The notes below the pieces were generated by a model. It saw only the letters and a list, made by a program, of their open reading frames with translations, was not told where the DNA came from and made no database searches. The position numbers and the translations under genes are program-made. From the NCBI RefSeq assembly GCF_004138325.1, contig NZ_SBLB01000001.1, positions 744,001 to 808,000 of the forward strand: a stretch of 64,000 nucleotides of DNA. Direction: 5' to 3'. Below are positions 44,299 to 53,051 of this stretch, one piece after another (positions within the stretch are counted from its first letter, which is position 1; each line of letters starts with the position of its first letter). This stretch comes from Spirosoma sordidisoli. Lineage in GTDB: Bacteria; Bacteroidota; Bacteroidia; Cytophagales; Spirosomataceae.

Positions 44299-46609
44299 AA
44301 TCAGTTTCGGTTTGTACAGGTGAGAATTGGTCCGATTGCCGGGTAGATCGGATCAGCTGCCCGAACGAAATACATTCGTCGTTGGGCGAGAGCTGCCGGT
44401 GAAAATAAAGTTGGTAAGCAGCGTCCAGGTCGTGCCGGATCCAGTCGACCAGCAGGGCATTCTGAAACACACCCCCGCTAAACGCCAGCTGATGAACGCC
44501 CTCACGCCGGGCTACCGCCGATACCGTAGCCACAAGGGTGGCATGAAAGCGGGCGGCTATCGCAGCGGTGGGTTTTCCAGCCAGCACATCGGTCATGACT
44601 CCGCCGATAATAGCCCGGGTTGGTATAGTCGGCCCCGTCCATGACACCGGCAGATACGACCGCGCGGCCTGAAACCCGTACTGCCGCACGTAACGGCCAG
44701 CCTGTTCTTCGAGCAGCAGAGCGGCTTCGCCCTCGTAGCTCACCCGATCAACCAGCCCCACCAAAGCCGCCACGGCATCGAATAAACGGCCTACGCTGCT
44801 GGTCGAGAGCCGATGCGCGGTCAGTAGCTTGTGGTACAACGTCCACTCGGCATGGGTGAATTTTTGACGAAGCAGGGTATCGGCGCCGGGCATTTCGTAG
44901 GCTAGCGACAAGGCAGACAGCCGGGGTTCGCGGGGCATTTTATCCCCCAGTAGAGCCGGGAAATAATCAAAATGGGTAACCCGATCAACTACTCCATCCT
45001 GGTACGACATGAATTCACCGCCCCATATTTGCCCGTCGGTGCCATAGCCGGTACCGTCCCAGATAATACCCAGAACGGGATCGGGACTGGTGAGTACATC
45101 ATTCTCGGCAAGTACAGCTGCCAGATGCGCTTCGTGATGCTGCACCCGCGTGAGCGGAATACCCCAGCCAGTCGCCAGTTCGCGAGCCAGCTGCGTGGAG
45201 AAATACCCGTCGTGCTGATCGGCCACCAGCCAGTCGGGCCGGGCGTCGAACAGGCGCAGAAAATGATGCAGGGTAGCGCGAAAATTGGTTTGTGTATCGT
45301 AGCTCTCCAGATCACCCAGGTACTGGCTGACGTAGGTATTTCCCCGCAGCTGCCAGGCAAACGTGCTCTTCAGCGAGGCTCCCAGGGCCAGTACGTTGGC
45401 CGTCCCTGAACCGGGTTCGCGGAGAAAGGTCGGCGCGAAACCCCGCGATCGGCGTATCATTATTGGTTGCCGGTACACCCGCGACAGACGCACAACCGAG
45501 TCGTCCTGCGGCACCATAATAGCCCGGTTATGAGTCAGGATATAATCGGCCACGGCTGGTAGCTGACCAATGGCCTGCTCGTCAGTGTAGGCAATAGGCG
45601 ACCCGCTGATATTGCCACTGGTCGCTACCAGCGGCCTGCCAAACTGCCGGGCCAGCAGGGCCAACAGGGGCGCGTAGGGTAACAGGACACCCAGTTGCCC
45701 CAGAGCGGGGGCCAGAGCCTCCCAGGCTAGTTCCGAGGCCGGTTTAGCCAGTTTGTCGAGAAGTACAATGGGCGAGGCTTGGCCGCGCAACCAGTTCAGC
45801 TCGTCGTTCTGACACGAGCAATCCTGCCGAATTGCCTCCGCCGACGGGTACATCACCGCCAGAGGTTTCGTTGGGCGATGCTTCCGTCGGCGGAGCTGAG
45901 CAATAGCGTCGGGGTTGGCGGCATCGCACAGCAGCAGGTACCCGCCTATTCCTTTTACCGCAACCGTATGTCCGGTTTTTATCTGCGCCACAGCCTGCTC
46001 AATAATTGTCGTCTGATCGGCTGAGACGCATTGCCCCGCCTGGTCGTAGAGGCTCATCGTAACGGCGCAGTCCGGGCAGGAATTGGTTTGTGCGTAGTAC
46101 CGGCGGTTGGCGGGATCCTGATATTCAGCTTTGCAGGTAGCACACAGGGCAAAGTCGGCCATCGTTGTAGCCGGACGGTCATACGGCAGCGCATGACTGA
46201 TTGAATACCGCGGTCCGCAGTGCGTACAGGTTGTAAAGGCGTAGTTGAACCGACGGTTAACGGACTCCGTCAGCTCCGTCCGGCAGGTATCACACAAGGC
46301 CAGGTCGGGGGTCAGGAGTAAAGACGCCTGCCCCCCCGACTGGCTGTGGATGATCGAGAAGTCCGGGTAAAGACGAGGAGTGGTTGGGTTTATTTTTATG
46401 GACTGGATACGAGCCAGTTCAGGCGCTTCGGCCAGTATACGCAGCTTAAACTGCCGGGCGGTATCAGCGTCTGCATTCAGGTAGACATGAACGCCATCGG
46501 GCCCGTTGCTGACGGTACCGGTAAGTTCCATGACGCGCGCAAGCTGCCAGACGAAGGGCCTGAACCCTACCCCCTGAACCAGGCCGGTGATATGCAGATG
46601 AAACGTCAT
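44276..46609 (-). CDS. hypF: carbamoyltransferase HypF
   Basis: 777 residues; makes carbamoyl-AMP from carbamoyl phosphate and passes it to HypE. Domains in order: acylphosphatase (GLVQGVGFRPFVWQLA, 1-90), two zinc fingers (CDTCRTEL...CTHCG and CATC...CPDC, about 105-185), YrdC-like domain (VAVKGIGGYLLLCDA, about 205-385), and the Kae1-like carbamoyltransferase domain with VQHHEAHLAAVLAEN and the iron-binding HH. Complete; no sign of decay. Confidence 0.97.
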   Translation of the reverse strand: MTFHLHITGLVQGVGFRPFVWQLARVMELTGTVSNGPDGVHVYLNADADTARQFKLRILAEAPELARIQSIKINPTTPRLYPDFSIIHSQSGGQASLLLTPDLALCDTCRTELTESVNRRFNYAFTTCTHCGPRYSISHALPYDRPATTMADFALCATCKAEYQDPANRRYYAQTNSCPDCAVTMSLYDQAGQCVSADQTTIIEQAVAQIKTGHTVAVKGIGGYLLLCDAANPDAIAQLRRRKHRPTKPLAVMYPSAEAIRQDCSCQNDELNWLRGQASPIVLLDKLAKPASELAWEALAPALGQLGVLLPYAPLLALLARQFGRPLVATSGNISGSPIAYTDEQAIGQLPAVADYILTHNRAIMVPQDDSVVRLSRVYRQPIMIRRSRGFAPTFLREPGSGTANVLALGASLKSTFAWQLRGNTYVSQYLGDLESYDTQTNFRATLHHFLRLFDARPDWLVADQHDGYFSTQLARELATGWGIPLTRVQHHEAHLAAVLAENDVLTSPDPVLGIIWDGTGYGTDGQIWGGEFMSYQDGVVDRVTHFDYFPALLGDKMPREPRLSALSLAYEMPGADTLLRQKFTHAEWTLYHKLLTAHRLSTSSVGRLFDAVAALVGLVDRVSYEGEAALLLEEQAGRYVRQYGFQAARSYLPVSWTGPTIPTRAIIGGVMTDVLAGKPTAAIAARFHATLVATVSAVARREGVHQLAFSGGVFQNALLVDWIRHDLDAAYQLYFHRQLSPNDECISFGQLIRSTRQSDQFSPVQTETDYVLSHSR

Positions 46610-46663
46610 GGAGTTATGTACCGCTATACGCCGGGCTATTGTTTACAGAACGAGTACGGGCAA

Positions 46664-47383
46664 TCAGGCAACCGGGCTGGTCAATACCCCTTTTTTCTCG
46701 GCTACTTTCGTCAGCAGCCAGTCGCACCAGGCATCGATTCCTTCGCCGGTGAGGCTGGAAATAGTCAGTACGTCAATATCCGGATTCACCTCGCGGGCGT
46801 CCTGAACTACGTTGGCCACGCTGAAGGGTACGTACGGCAGCAGATCAGCTTTCGAGACCACCATCAGCTCGCTGGTCAGGAACATACGCGGGTACTTTTT
46901 GGGTTTGTCGTCGCCTTCGGTCGATGCCAGCAGGGTAACGCGCAAGTCCTCGCCCAGATCGAACGCAGCCGGGCAAACCAGGTTGCCGACGTTTTCGATA
47001 AAAAGCAGATCGACTCCCGTCAGATCGATATGATCCAGCGCCTGATAGATCATCTGGGCTTCGATGTGACACATGCCGCCCGTAACGATTTGCAGCGCGT
47101 TGATGCCTACCTCCCGCATCCGGATAGCGTCGCGTTCGGTTTCCGGATCACCGACCAGAACGGCCATGTTGAGTCGGTCGCGCAGCCGCTTGCCGGTCTC
47201 CTGCATGAGGGTGGTTTTGCCGCTCCCCGGCGATGAACAGACATTGATGACGAGTATGTCGGGCAGCCGGTCGCGTATGGCCCGGGCCACGAAATCGTTT
47301 ACTTTAAGCAGGTTAAGCGTTGTATTTTCGCACTGTACAGACCCGACAGAGGCCTGATTGGATTTTGGTTTTACGGTGGTCAT
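46664..47383 (-). CDS. hypB: hydrogenase nickel incorporation GTPase HypB
   Basis: 239 residues. G-domain with P-loop VCSSPGSGKTTLMQ, GDPETERDA, the nickel-site-like GMCHIEAQM (Cys, His) and VSKADLLPYV. The N-terminus has neither the CxxCGC motif of E. coli HypB nor the His-rich store of rhizobial forms, so it should act as a metal-loading GTPase with HypA and not as a nickel reservoir; nickel would come from the NiCoT-like transporter. Confidence 0.96.
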   Translation of the reverse strand: MTTVKPKSNQASVGSVQCENTTLNLLKVNDFVARAIRDRLPDILVINVCSSPGSGKTTLMQETGKRLRDRLNMAVLVGDPETERDAIRMREVGINALQIVTGGMCHIEAQMIYQALDHIDLTGVDLLFIENVGNLVCPAAFDLGEDLRVTLLASTEGDDKPKKYPRMFLTSELMVVSKADLLPYVPFSVANVVQDAREVNPDIDVLTISSLTGEGIDAWCDWLLTKVAEKKGVLTSPVA

Positions 47384-47456
47384 GGCTGGTCGTTATTAGC
47401 TGACTGAAAACCAGGTAGCGGGCTGAACGGGCTGCCCCATCCCTGGTTCCGGGTAC

Positions 47457-47798
47457 TCAATCGTCAAATTCTACTTTACTGATGAGCAGCTCTTCGCCCT
47501 GTATGACGTTGCGACTGGGCTTGCCACACGTACAGATGAATCGATACTGTTCTACCTGGGTTGTTTCTCCGCAGTCGTCGCAGCGGATCAGAATCGGCAG
47601 TACCTCAACGTGCAGACTCGTCTGCTGGTACCGGGGCTCATCTGCCACCACGGCCTGAAACGCATTCTGCATCAGGATAGGCTGTACGTTGGCCAGCAGC
47701 CCCGCCTTCAGATAGATACCCCGAACCCGGTCCATATCAGCCGGAAATTCATCTTCGAGCGTCCGGAAAATAGTCCGGACCAGCGATATCTCGTGCAT
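47457..47798 (-). CDS. hypA: hydrogenase nickel incorporation protein HypA
   Basis: 113 residues starting with the nickel-binding MHEISL (His2). Works with HypB to insert Ni. The zinc site is unusual: C73 and C76 form CDDC, but the second pair is C89-T-C91 (CxC) where the family has CxxC. The rest (LKAGLLANVQPILMQNAF, QGEELLISKVEFD) is normal. First gene of the hyp operon, 60 bp downstream of the palindromic operator. Confidence 0.93.
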   Translation of the reverse strand: MHEISLVRTIFRTLEDEFPADMDRVRGIYLKAGLLANVQPILMQNAFQAVVADEPRYQQTSLHVEVLPILIRCDDCGETTQVEQYRFICTCGKPSRNVIQGEELLISKVEFDD

Positions 47799-47858
47799 GG
47801 CAGCAACTGGTAATGGGTAAAGTTAATCTTTGATTAGTGAAATATACGCAAAACGGAC

Positions 47859-47888
47859 GCGTGATTAGAAAAATTTTTCTAATCACGC
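47859..47888. promoter_or_regulatory. palindromic operator upstream of the hyp operon
   Basis: A 30-bp perfect palindrome, arms 47859-47873 and 47874-47888, with core ATTAGAAAAATTTTTCTAAT (47864-47883). The same 20-bp core recurs at 53073-53092 before the hydrogenase structural genes. An extra half-site, TGATTAG, lies at 47831-47837. A weak -7 candidate (TATATTTC on the minus strand) is at 47839-47846. Likely bound by the TetR-family protein encoded at 53167-53787. Confidence 0.8.
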
Positions 47889-47920
47889 CCAACAAATACA
47901 CCGCTCTGCAGTGCCTGCCT

Positions 47921-49420
47921 CTACACAGATAAAATATCCCGTTGAATATCAGCCAGTTTAAGCAGATGCTGGTCAGCGTCCCGAATCAGGTTTTCGTCCT
48001 CGACCAGACTGCTTACCTCCCGCGCTTTTCGGACCATATCTGCGTAGAGCGCCTGTTGGTGCTGCGGATCATCTTCGCCGACGTACCAGCCCGCTTCCAG
48101 GTAGTTCAGAATAGTCAGCGCCCGCTCATACGGGTATCGGTCTGCCGTACGGATCGTCAGCGCATCGCGGTATAATCCAATGGCTTTGGCATAATTATCA
48201 GACCGGGCCGCCTGCGGATAGTTGGTTATGGCATTGGCGAAGTGGTTGCAGATCGTGGCATATTCGTACGGAAACGCTTCTTTGGTATAGTAGGCCAGCG
48301 CGTGTTTGAACGAACTCGACGATATAGCGGCCCAGATGCCTTTTTTACGGGCTTCGTCGGGAATCTTGGCGTAAATCACACCCAGATGATGCTGAATGTC
48401 GGCAAAGATGGCGGGGGCGTTTTGCTGGGTAAACAGCTTGAGCGCTTCCTGATACGCTTCCATGGCTGGCCGGTAAAACTGCGGATTGCCATTCTGCGCC
48501 CAGGTGTACAGTAAAATCCCTTTCCGGTACTGGGCGTTAGCCACCAGTTCGGGCAGCTCTTCTTCCCGAAACAGGTTGATGGCACGGCTCAGGTAGCCCA
48601 GCGCTTCGGCAAAGCTGTTCTGGAAGTTAGCCACCTGAGCCGCGTCGAGGAGCAACATGCCCACCTGCGCCAGTCGGTGCTGCCCTTCGTAGTGTTGCAG
48701 CACCCGCCATAAACCGTCTTTGGTTCGGGTCAGCAGCGCTTCATCGTACGGAACGGTGAGCTGCTGCAGCCAGATACTCGTCTGCACAGCCAGCAACTCG
48801 ATTGCGGCATCGTTAGACAGATCCGCTTCTGTAACCTCGGTTATCAGCTGATCGGCTTCGGCAAGCTGACCCAGATCGGCCAGAAAGGTAGCATAGTGGC
48901 GGGCTGTAAACGCCCGATGCCCGGCGTCGGGCGCCTGGCTGACAGCCATCTGGTAAGCCTGCCGGATGGTCTCTTCGGGCGTATCGATATGCCCATAGTG
49001 AGCCGCCACGGCCCGGTTATGCCACCGCCGATAGGTGTCAAAACTCCCGGACCCATTGACGGGGGCAGCCGGTAATTCAACCGAAACGCCCGCCTGTAGC
49101 CGGTTGATCAGGTCAAGGGCGTCGGCCAGGGGACGATCGTGTTGGGCGTGTTCGTATACGTTTTCCCAGTTGTCGAGGTGGAGGTACACAACGGCCAGCA
49201 GCGTATCGGGCGTACAGCGCAGGGGGCTGGGCAACAGCACGGGCGGTAACCGCTGCGCCCAGTCGAGGGGGTGCTCGATGGTTCCCTCCCGGATTGCCAG
49301 GCTGTCGGGCTGTGCCTCGGATAAGGAGCAGACCGTTACCAGTTCGTTCAGCCGAAATTCGGCATCTATAATGGATTGAACACTCGTCGGCTTATCGGTA
49401 GCCAGGGTCAGATAAATCAT
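47921..49420 (-). CDS. TPR-repeat protein of the hydrogenase operon
   Basis: 499 residues, cytoplasmic, mostly helical with TPR-like repeats from about residue 125 to 450 (e.g. ARHYATFLADLGQLAEADQLI, FAEALGYLSRAINLFREEEL, YRPAMEAYQEALKLF, NYAKAIGLYRDALTI). The first ~120 residues are a separate region. Last gene of the structural operon, 15 bp after the 101-residue unknown. TPR proteins co-occur with group 2a hydrogenases elsewhere, where small-subunit maturation is proposed; unproven. Confidence 0.8.
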   Translation of the reverse strand: MIYLTLATDKPTSVQSIIDAEFRLNELVTVCSLSEAQPDSLAIREGTIEHPLDWAQRLPPVLLPSPLRCTPDTLLAVVYLHLDNWENVYEHAQHDRPLADALDLINRLQAGVSVELPAAPVNGSGSFDTYRRWHNRAVAAHYGHIDTPEETIRQAYQMAVSQAPDAGHRAFTARHYATFLADLGQLAEADQLITEVTEADLSNDAAIELLAVQTSIWLQQLTVPYDEALLTRTKDGLWRVLQHYEGQHRLAQVGMLLLDAAQVANFQNSFAEALGYLSRAINLFREEELPELVANAQYRKGILLYTWAQNGNPQFYRPAMEAYQEALKLFTQQNAPAIFADIQHHLGVIYAKIPDEARKKGIWAAISSSSFKHALAYYTKEAFPYEYATICNHFANAITNYPQAARSDNYAKAIGLYRDALTIRTADRYPYERALTILNYLEAGWYVGEDDPQHQQALYADMVRKAREVSSLVEDENLIRDADQHLLKLADIQRDILSV

Positions 49421-49435
49421 GATGAATCAGAAGCG

Positions 49436-49741
49436 CTAGAGGTGAACGGATAGAATACCCGTCGTCTTCAGGTCGTAGGTGAGTTCCCGGTCGGTATCGT
49501 CGAGGTCGTGATCGATCAGGATCTCTCGCAGGAGTATTGTTTTGTCGCCCAGCAGGTTCCGGTCTTTCAGTACGACCCAGTCAGTTTTATGCATCTTCTC
49601 GAAAAACGCTTTCGATTTGCCGGCAACCAGTAAGGTCTGCCGGTCGGGATAATACACCAGACTCACCTGCGGATCGTTACCGAAAGCCGTCCTGACTACC
49701 GATGCATCTATATGCAGGTGGCTGTTTTTCAGTCGTACCAT
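49436..49741 (-). CDS. small conserved-looking hydrogenase-operon protein, 101 aa
   Basis: 101 residues, no Cys, no signal peptide; alternating strands and charged loops (HLHIDASVVRTAFGN, VSLVYYPDRQTLLVAGKSKAFFEKMH, KTILLREILIDHDL). I do not recognise a family. It sits between the maturation protease and the TPR gene with 15-51 bp gaps, so it is almost surely part of the hydrogenase operon. A chaperone or assembly role is a guess; small genes also lie at the matching place in cyanobacterial hup/hyp regions. Confidence 0.7.
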   Translation of the reverse strand: MVRLKNSHLHIDASVVRTAFGNDPQVSLVYYPDRQTLLVAGKSKAFFEKMHKTDWVVLKDRNLLGDKTILLREILIDHDLDDTDRELTYDLKTTGILSVHL

Positions 49742-49792
49742 TGGTCAATGATGTCATGTCGTGTCTGTTCACTCTGCTGCCGAATCGGCGAT

Positions 49793-50263
49793 TCAGCCTG
49801 GAACCATATCGTCCAGAATCAGGTCAACGACCCGATCGCCGGCGGCCCGGACCGATTCGGAGAGGTCAACGTCCAGGCGGGTATTGTCGACCGCGATCAG
49901 GTAGACCTGTACATCGTCGGGGTATTGATCGCGCAGGATTTTGCGGGCATACGACAGCGCTTGGTCCCACTTGAGGCTGTGCAAGAACACCATCGGATCG
50001 TCCTGAATGGCCGCTTCCACTGCCTGGGCCGGCACTTTGTAAAGCGTACCCGGTGGTTCACCGGTGTTTACGACGGCATCTACGATCAGGATGCGCCCGT
50101 GGCCCTGCAGCAGGAACAGTACCTCGAAAGCCGACGTACCCATGTCGAACAAACTAACGTCATCAACCGACCCGAGCGTGGCCCGGAGCCGGTCGATGAC
50201 GTAGCAACCAATCCCGTCGTCGCTCCGAACGGGATTTCCAAAACCCATGATGGCGGTTTTCAT
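49793..50263 (-). CDS. [NiFe]-hydrogenase maturation protease (HupW/HyaD family)
   Basis: 156 residues from the ATG at 50263 (MKTAIMGFGNP). Peptidase M52 family: GFGNPVRSDDGIGCYV carries the first nickel-sensing acidic residue, MGTSAFEVLFLLQGHGRILIVDAV the second Asp, and FLHSLKWDQAL the His. It removes the C-terminal tail of the large subunit after Ni insertion; the large subunit does end in such a tail. In a group 2a setting the name would be hupW, but I leave the symbol open. Confidence 0.92.
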   Translation of the reverse strand: MKTAIMGFGNPVRSDDGIGCYVIDRLRATLGSVDDVSLFDMGTSAFEVLFLLQGHGRILIVDAVVNTGEPPGTLYKVPAQAVEAAIQDDPMVFLHSLKWDQALSYARKILRDQYPDDVQVYLIAVDNTRLDVDLSESVRAAGDRVVDLILDDMVPG

Positions 50264-50277
50264 AGAGGAGTGATTGG

Positions 50278-50329
50278 GTGAATGAGTGATTGAGTAGCAT
50301 AGTCCAGCGCCACTCAATCACTCATTCAC
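50278..50329. repeat. 18-bp inverted repeat between large subunit and protease genes
   Basis: Arms 50278-50295 and 50312-50329 are perfect reverse complements (GTGAATGAGTGATTGAGT type) with a 16-nt loop. No U tract follows on the minus strand. It could adjust expression or mRNA stability between the structural genes and the accessory genes. Confidence 0.75.
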
Positions 50330-50333
50330 TCAT

Positions 50334-51929
50334 TCACAATTTAAAGTTAGCTAGCTCCTTGCCGGACTGGGCATCGTGGGCGTGGACGGTACAAACCAGG
50401 CATGAATCGAACGAGCGGGCCACCATACCGACCTCGACGGGGTCGTGTGGGTCTTCGATCTCAGTACCTTCCAGCGCGGCTTCGATCGGGCCGGGGTTGC
50501 CCCGGTCGTCGTTGGGACCAACGTTCCAGGTAGTGGGTGCCATGACCTGGTAGTTCTTGATCACGCCATTTTCGATCTCGATCCAGTGGGCCAGCGCGCC
50601 CCGGGCCGCTTCGGTGGCGCCAAATCCTTTGCCGTCTTTTTCTTCGGGCTTGATATAAAACTCGCTGTTCAGATCGATCTGCCGGAGCCATTCATCAATC
50701 AGCGTATACAGCCGCGGGGCCTCGTGCAGGCGTGCCAGGGTACGGGTAAACACGTTAGCGCCCAGCTGTTTGTACACATCGCCGAAGAGCGGATCATAAA
50801 TCTGGTGCGACAGTAGATTGTCGGGGTTCGCGTTCATGAGCACCCGCGACAGGGGCCCGGCTTCAGCCGCGTAATCCATGTAGCGGGGCGCCTTCGACCA
50901 GCTGTATTTCCCGCCGAAATCGGTACTGTGCAGGTTCTGCGACGGCAGGGGCGTTGGCAATGGCTCTTCCCAGGGGTGTGCCGGTGGCACGTCTTCAAAC
51001 CAGGTGTGCAGCACGTGCTCCTTAATTTTCATGTGGTCGAACACGCTATAGTTCGTGCCATCGAAGAAGCCGCTCCGACTGATGAGAGCCGCGTTCCGTC
51101 CATCGACCGTTGGTTTCTGATAGTGGTCTTTATGCAGATAGGTACCGTAGGCAACGAATTTGCCGACGCCCTGGCCAAACTTGTGCAGGCCGAACTCCAG
51201 ACTGGCCCTTACGAACAGGCCCAGGTCGGAGTTGCGCTGCGATTCGTTCTCGTCGATATACGCCAGCAGGTCGTCCCAGCTTTTCACCTGCATATACCGC
51301 TCGATGGGTGCGCCCAGCCAGATACTCTCGAGCCAGTCTTTCCGGAACTGGTTCATGATGGCATGGGCCCGGGTAATGTCCTTGAGTGTGGGCGCGCACA
51401 TTACCCCGCCCGGCACCATATAGCTGGAGTGTGGCCACTGCCCCCCGAAGAGCGCGTACACCTCTACGGGTCTGCCGCTGGCCGTTACGCCTTTCTGAAA
51501 CGAGGTTCCCACGTAGGCTGCAAACCGGCGAACGACCTCATCGTAGAGCGGCTTGTTGGCAAACTTCTTATTGGCCATGTCGGTAGCGAAGATGGCGTAG
51601 AACCAGCGCGGAATACTCTGAATGGTTTCCGTTGCCTGCCCAATGGCCCGCAGCAGCAACGCGTTGGGCGGCAGGGTAGTTTGCCAGGCCGTATCGAGCG
51701 CCGACGAAGCGCAGTACAGGTGCGAACCGCCACAGATGCCGCAGATGCGGGGGGTGACGATCAGGCCCGACTGCGGGTCCTTGCCTTCCATGATTTTCTC
51801 GAAGCCCCGGAACATGGCCGCCTGCGTATGCGCCCGCGTTACCACGCCATCTTCCATATATACCTTTACGTCGAGGTCGCCCTCAACCCGCCCTACGGGC
51901 GAAATATTCAGTTCTTTCTGGGTTGCCAT
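50334..51929 (-). CDS. [NiFe]-hydrogenase large subunit, group 2a type
   Basis: 531 residues from the ATG at 51929. Binds the NiFe(CN)2CO centre and oxidises H2. Ligand motifs: L1 RICGICGGSH (C63, C66) and L2 SFDSCLVCTVHAHD (C510, C513). The start ISPVGRVEGDLDV, the block ALFGGQWPHSSYMVPGGVMC and the EAARGAL/APTTWNVGP region match the cyanobacterial HupL / group 2a type as I know it. About 15 residues follow His516, the tail removed by the maturation protease. Transcribed after the small subunit from one operator-controlled promoter. Confidence 0.95.
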   Translation of the reverse strand: MATQKELNISPVGRVEGDLDVKVYMEDGVVTRAHTQAAMFRGFEKIMEGKDPQSGLIVTPRICGICGGSHLYCASSALDTAWQTTLPPNALLLRAIGQATETIQSIPRWFYAIFATDMANKKFANKPLYDEVVRRFAAYVGTSFQKGVTASGRPVEVYALFGGQWPHSSYMVPGGVMCAPTLKDITRAHAIMNQFRKDWLESIWLGAPIERYMQVKSWDDLLAYIDENESQRNSDLGLFVRASLEFGLHKFGQGVGKFVAYGTYLHKDHYQKPTVDGRNAALISRSGFFDGTNYSVFDHMKIKEHVLHTWFEDVPPAHPWEEPLPTPLPSQNLHSTDFGGKYSWSKAPRYMDYAAEAGPLSRVLMNANPDNLLSHQIYDPLFGDVYKQLGANVFTRTLARLHEAPRLYTLIDEWLRQIDLNSEFYIKPEEKDGKGFGATEAARGALAHWIEIENGVIKNYQVMAPTTWNVGPNDDRGNPGPIEAALEGTEIEDPHDPVEVGMVARSFDSCLVCTVHAHDAQSGKELANFKL

Positions 51930-52024
51930 TATTGGTTGTTCTTTACGGAGTGAATGCATGAATGAACCGCCGACAGGTCGTCAGCAGCGCAACCGGCGGG
52001 TTACGTCAATCACGCAACGGTTCA

Positions 52025-53005
52025 TTATTTGGATGAATCGAACTGGGGTTGTTTCACACCCAGGGTACGCTCGGTACCGGAGACCACTTTTTCGAAACCT
52101 GCCCGTAGGTAGTAGCCTAGTTTAGAGGTACCGGTGGGGGTGTCTTTGGGCAGAAAGCCGAGGTAATGCATGGTTTTGAATACGCTCCCCTTCTGAAGGT
52201 CATGGTGCGGAAAACCCGGCTCCGTACAGCCCAGGCAGGGATGGTTAGCGCGGGTTTTGCTCGACTGCCGGTTCCAGAGAATCCGGTTGCAGCTGGCGCG
52301 GGTCATTGGCCCCCGGCACCCCACTTCGTAGAACAGGCAGCCGCCCCGCTTGCCAAAGCCACCGTCAACTTTCTGTGCAAAGCTGATCACGTTGGTGCAG
52401 CCGGTCTGTACAAAATCCGTAAAAAACGTCTTGGGCCGGTGGTAATCGTCGAGCAGCACATCGCCGATCCGCCCCGTTGCAATGGCGACCAGTATCTGGG
52501 TAATCCAGTCGGGGTGGGCCGGGCAACCAGGAATGTTGATGACGGGCAGGCCTCCCTTCGATACGTAGTTCGCTCCCAGAAAACCGCCCTTTGCTGTTTT
52601 CAGAAACTGCATCCCGGTTGATTCGCTCGGGTTGGGGGCCACCGCCGGAATGCCGCCCCAGGTGGCGCAGTCGCCAATGGCCACTACGTACCCTACCACT
52701 TTAGAGAGTTCCATGACCCAGTCTTTCATGGGCCGCTCACAGAAGTAGTTCATCGTGCCGGTATTCTTCGGTCCCTGAATGATACTGCCTTCGTAAACGA
52801 GGATGTCACACTGTACCCGGCCGGCCAGGATGTCCTGCAGCAGATGCGTGACCTGATCGCCGATTTCTAAACCGATGGACGGATGCCATAGAATATTGAC
52901 GCCGAAATCGGTCACCAGATCGACGACCGTCGGTTCTTCGGCGTTCAGGAACGACATAGTATTACCACTACATGCGCCCCCCTGCAGCCAGAGTACATTA
53001 GCCAT
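52025..53005 (-). CDS. [NiFe]-hydrogenase small subunit, group 2a type
   Basis: 326 residues; carries the chain of FeS clusters from the NiFe site to the acceptor. There is no Tat signal and no C-terminal membrane helix, so the enzyme should stay on the cytoplasmic side. The proximal-cluster motif is GGACSGNTMSFLN: C12 is kept, but N15 stands where periplasmic enzymes have a second Cys. Other ligands are in IGDCATWGG, NIPGCPAHPDW, CLFYEVGCRGP, ASCNRILWN and HPCLGCTEPGFP. This pattern is shared with HupS/Huc-type group 2a enzymes. Confidence 0.95.
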   Translation of the reverse strand: MANVLWLQGGACSGNTMSFLNAEEPTVVDLVTDFGVNILWHPSIGLEIGDQVTHLLQDILAGRVQCDILVYEGSIIQGPKNTGTMNYFCERPMKDWVMELSKVVGYVVAIGDCATWGGIPAVAPNPSESTGMQFLKTAKGGFLGANYVSKGGLPVINIPGCPAHPDWITQILVAIATGRIGDVLLDDYHRPKTFFTDFVQTGCTNVISFAQKVDGGFGKRGGCLFYEVGCRGPMTRASCNRILWNRQSSKTRANHPCLGCTEPGFPHHDLQKGSVFKTMHYLGFLPKDTPTGTSKLGYYLRAGFEKVVSGTERTLGVKQPQFDSSK

Positions 53006-53051
53006 GAAAGTACGGGTTTAAGTACAGTTAATTATTGAACTTTATAAAGCA

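Noticed and set aside
50334..53005. Group 1h (actinobacterial-type) assignment of the hydrogenase
   Set aside because: Also lacks Tat and has accessory NHL/TPR-type genes in places, but the L1/L2 motifs (RICGICGGSH and DSCLVCTVHAHD) fit the group 2a pattern better. A tree is needed to settle it.
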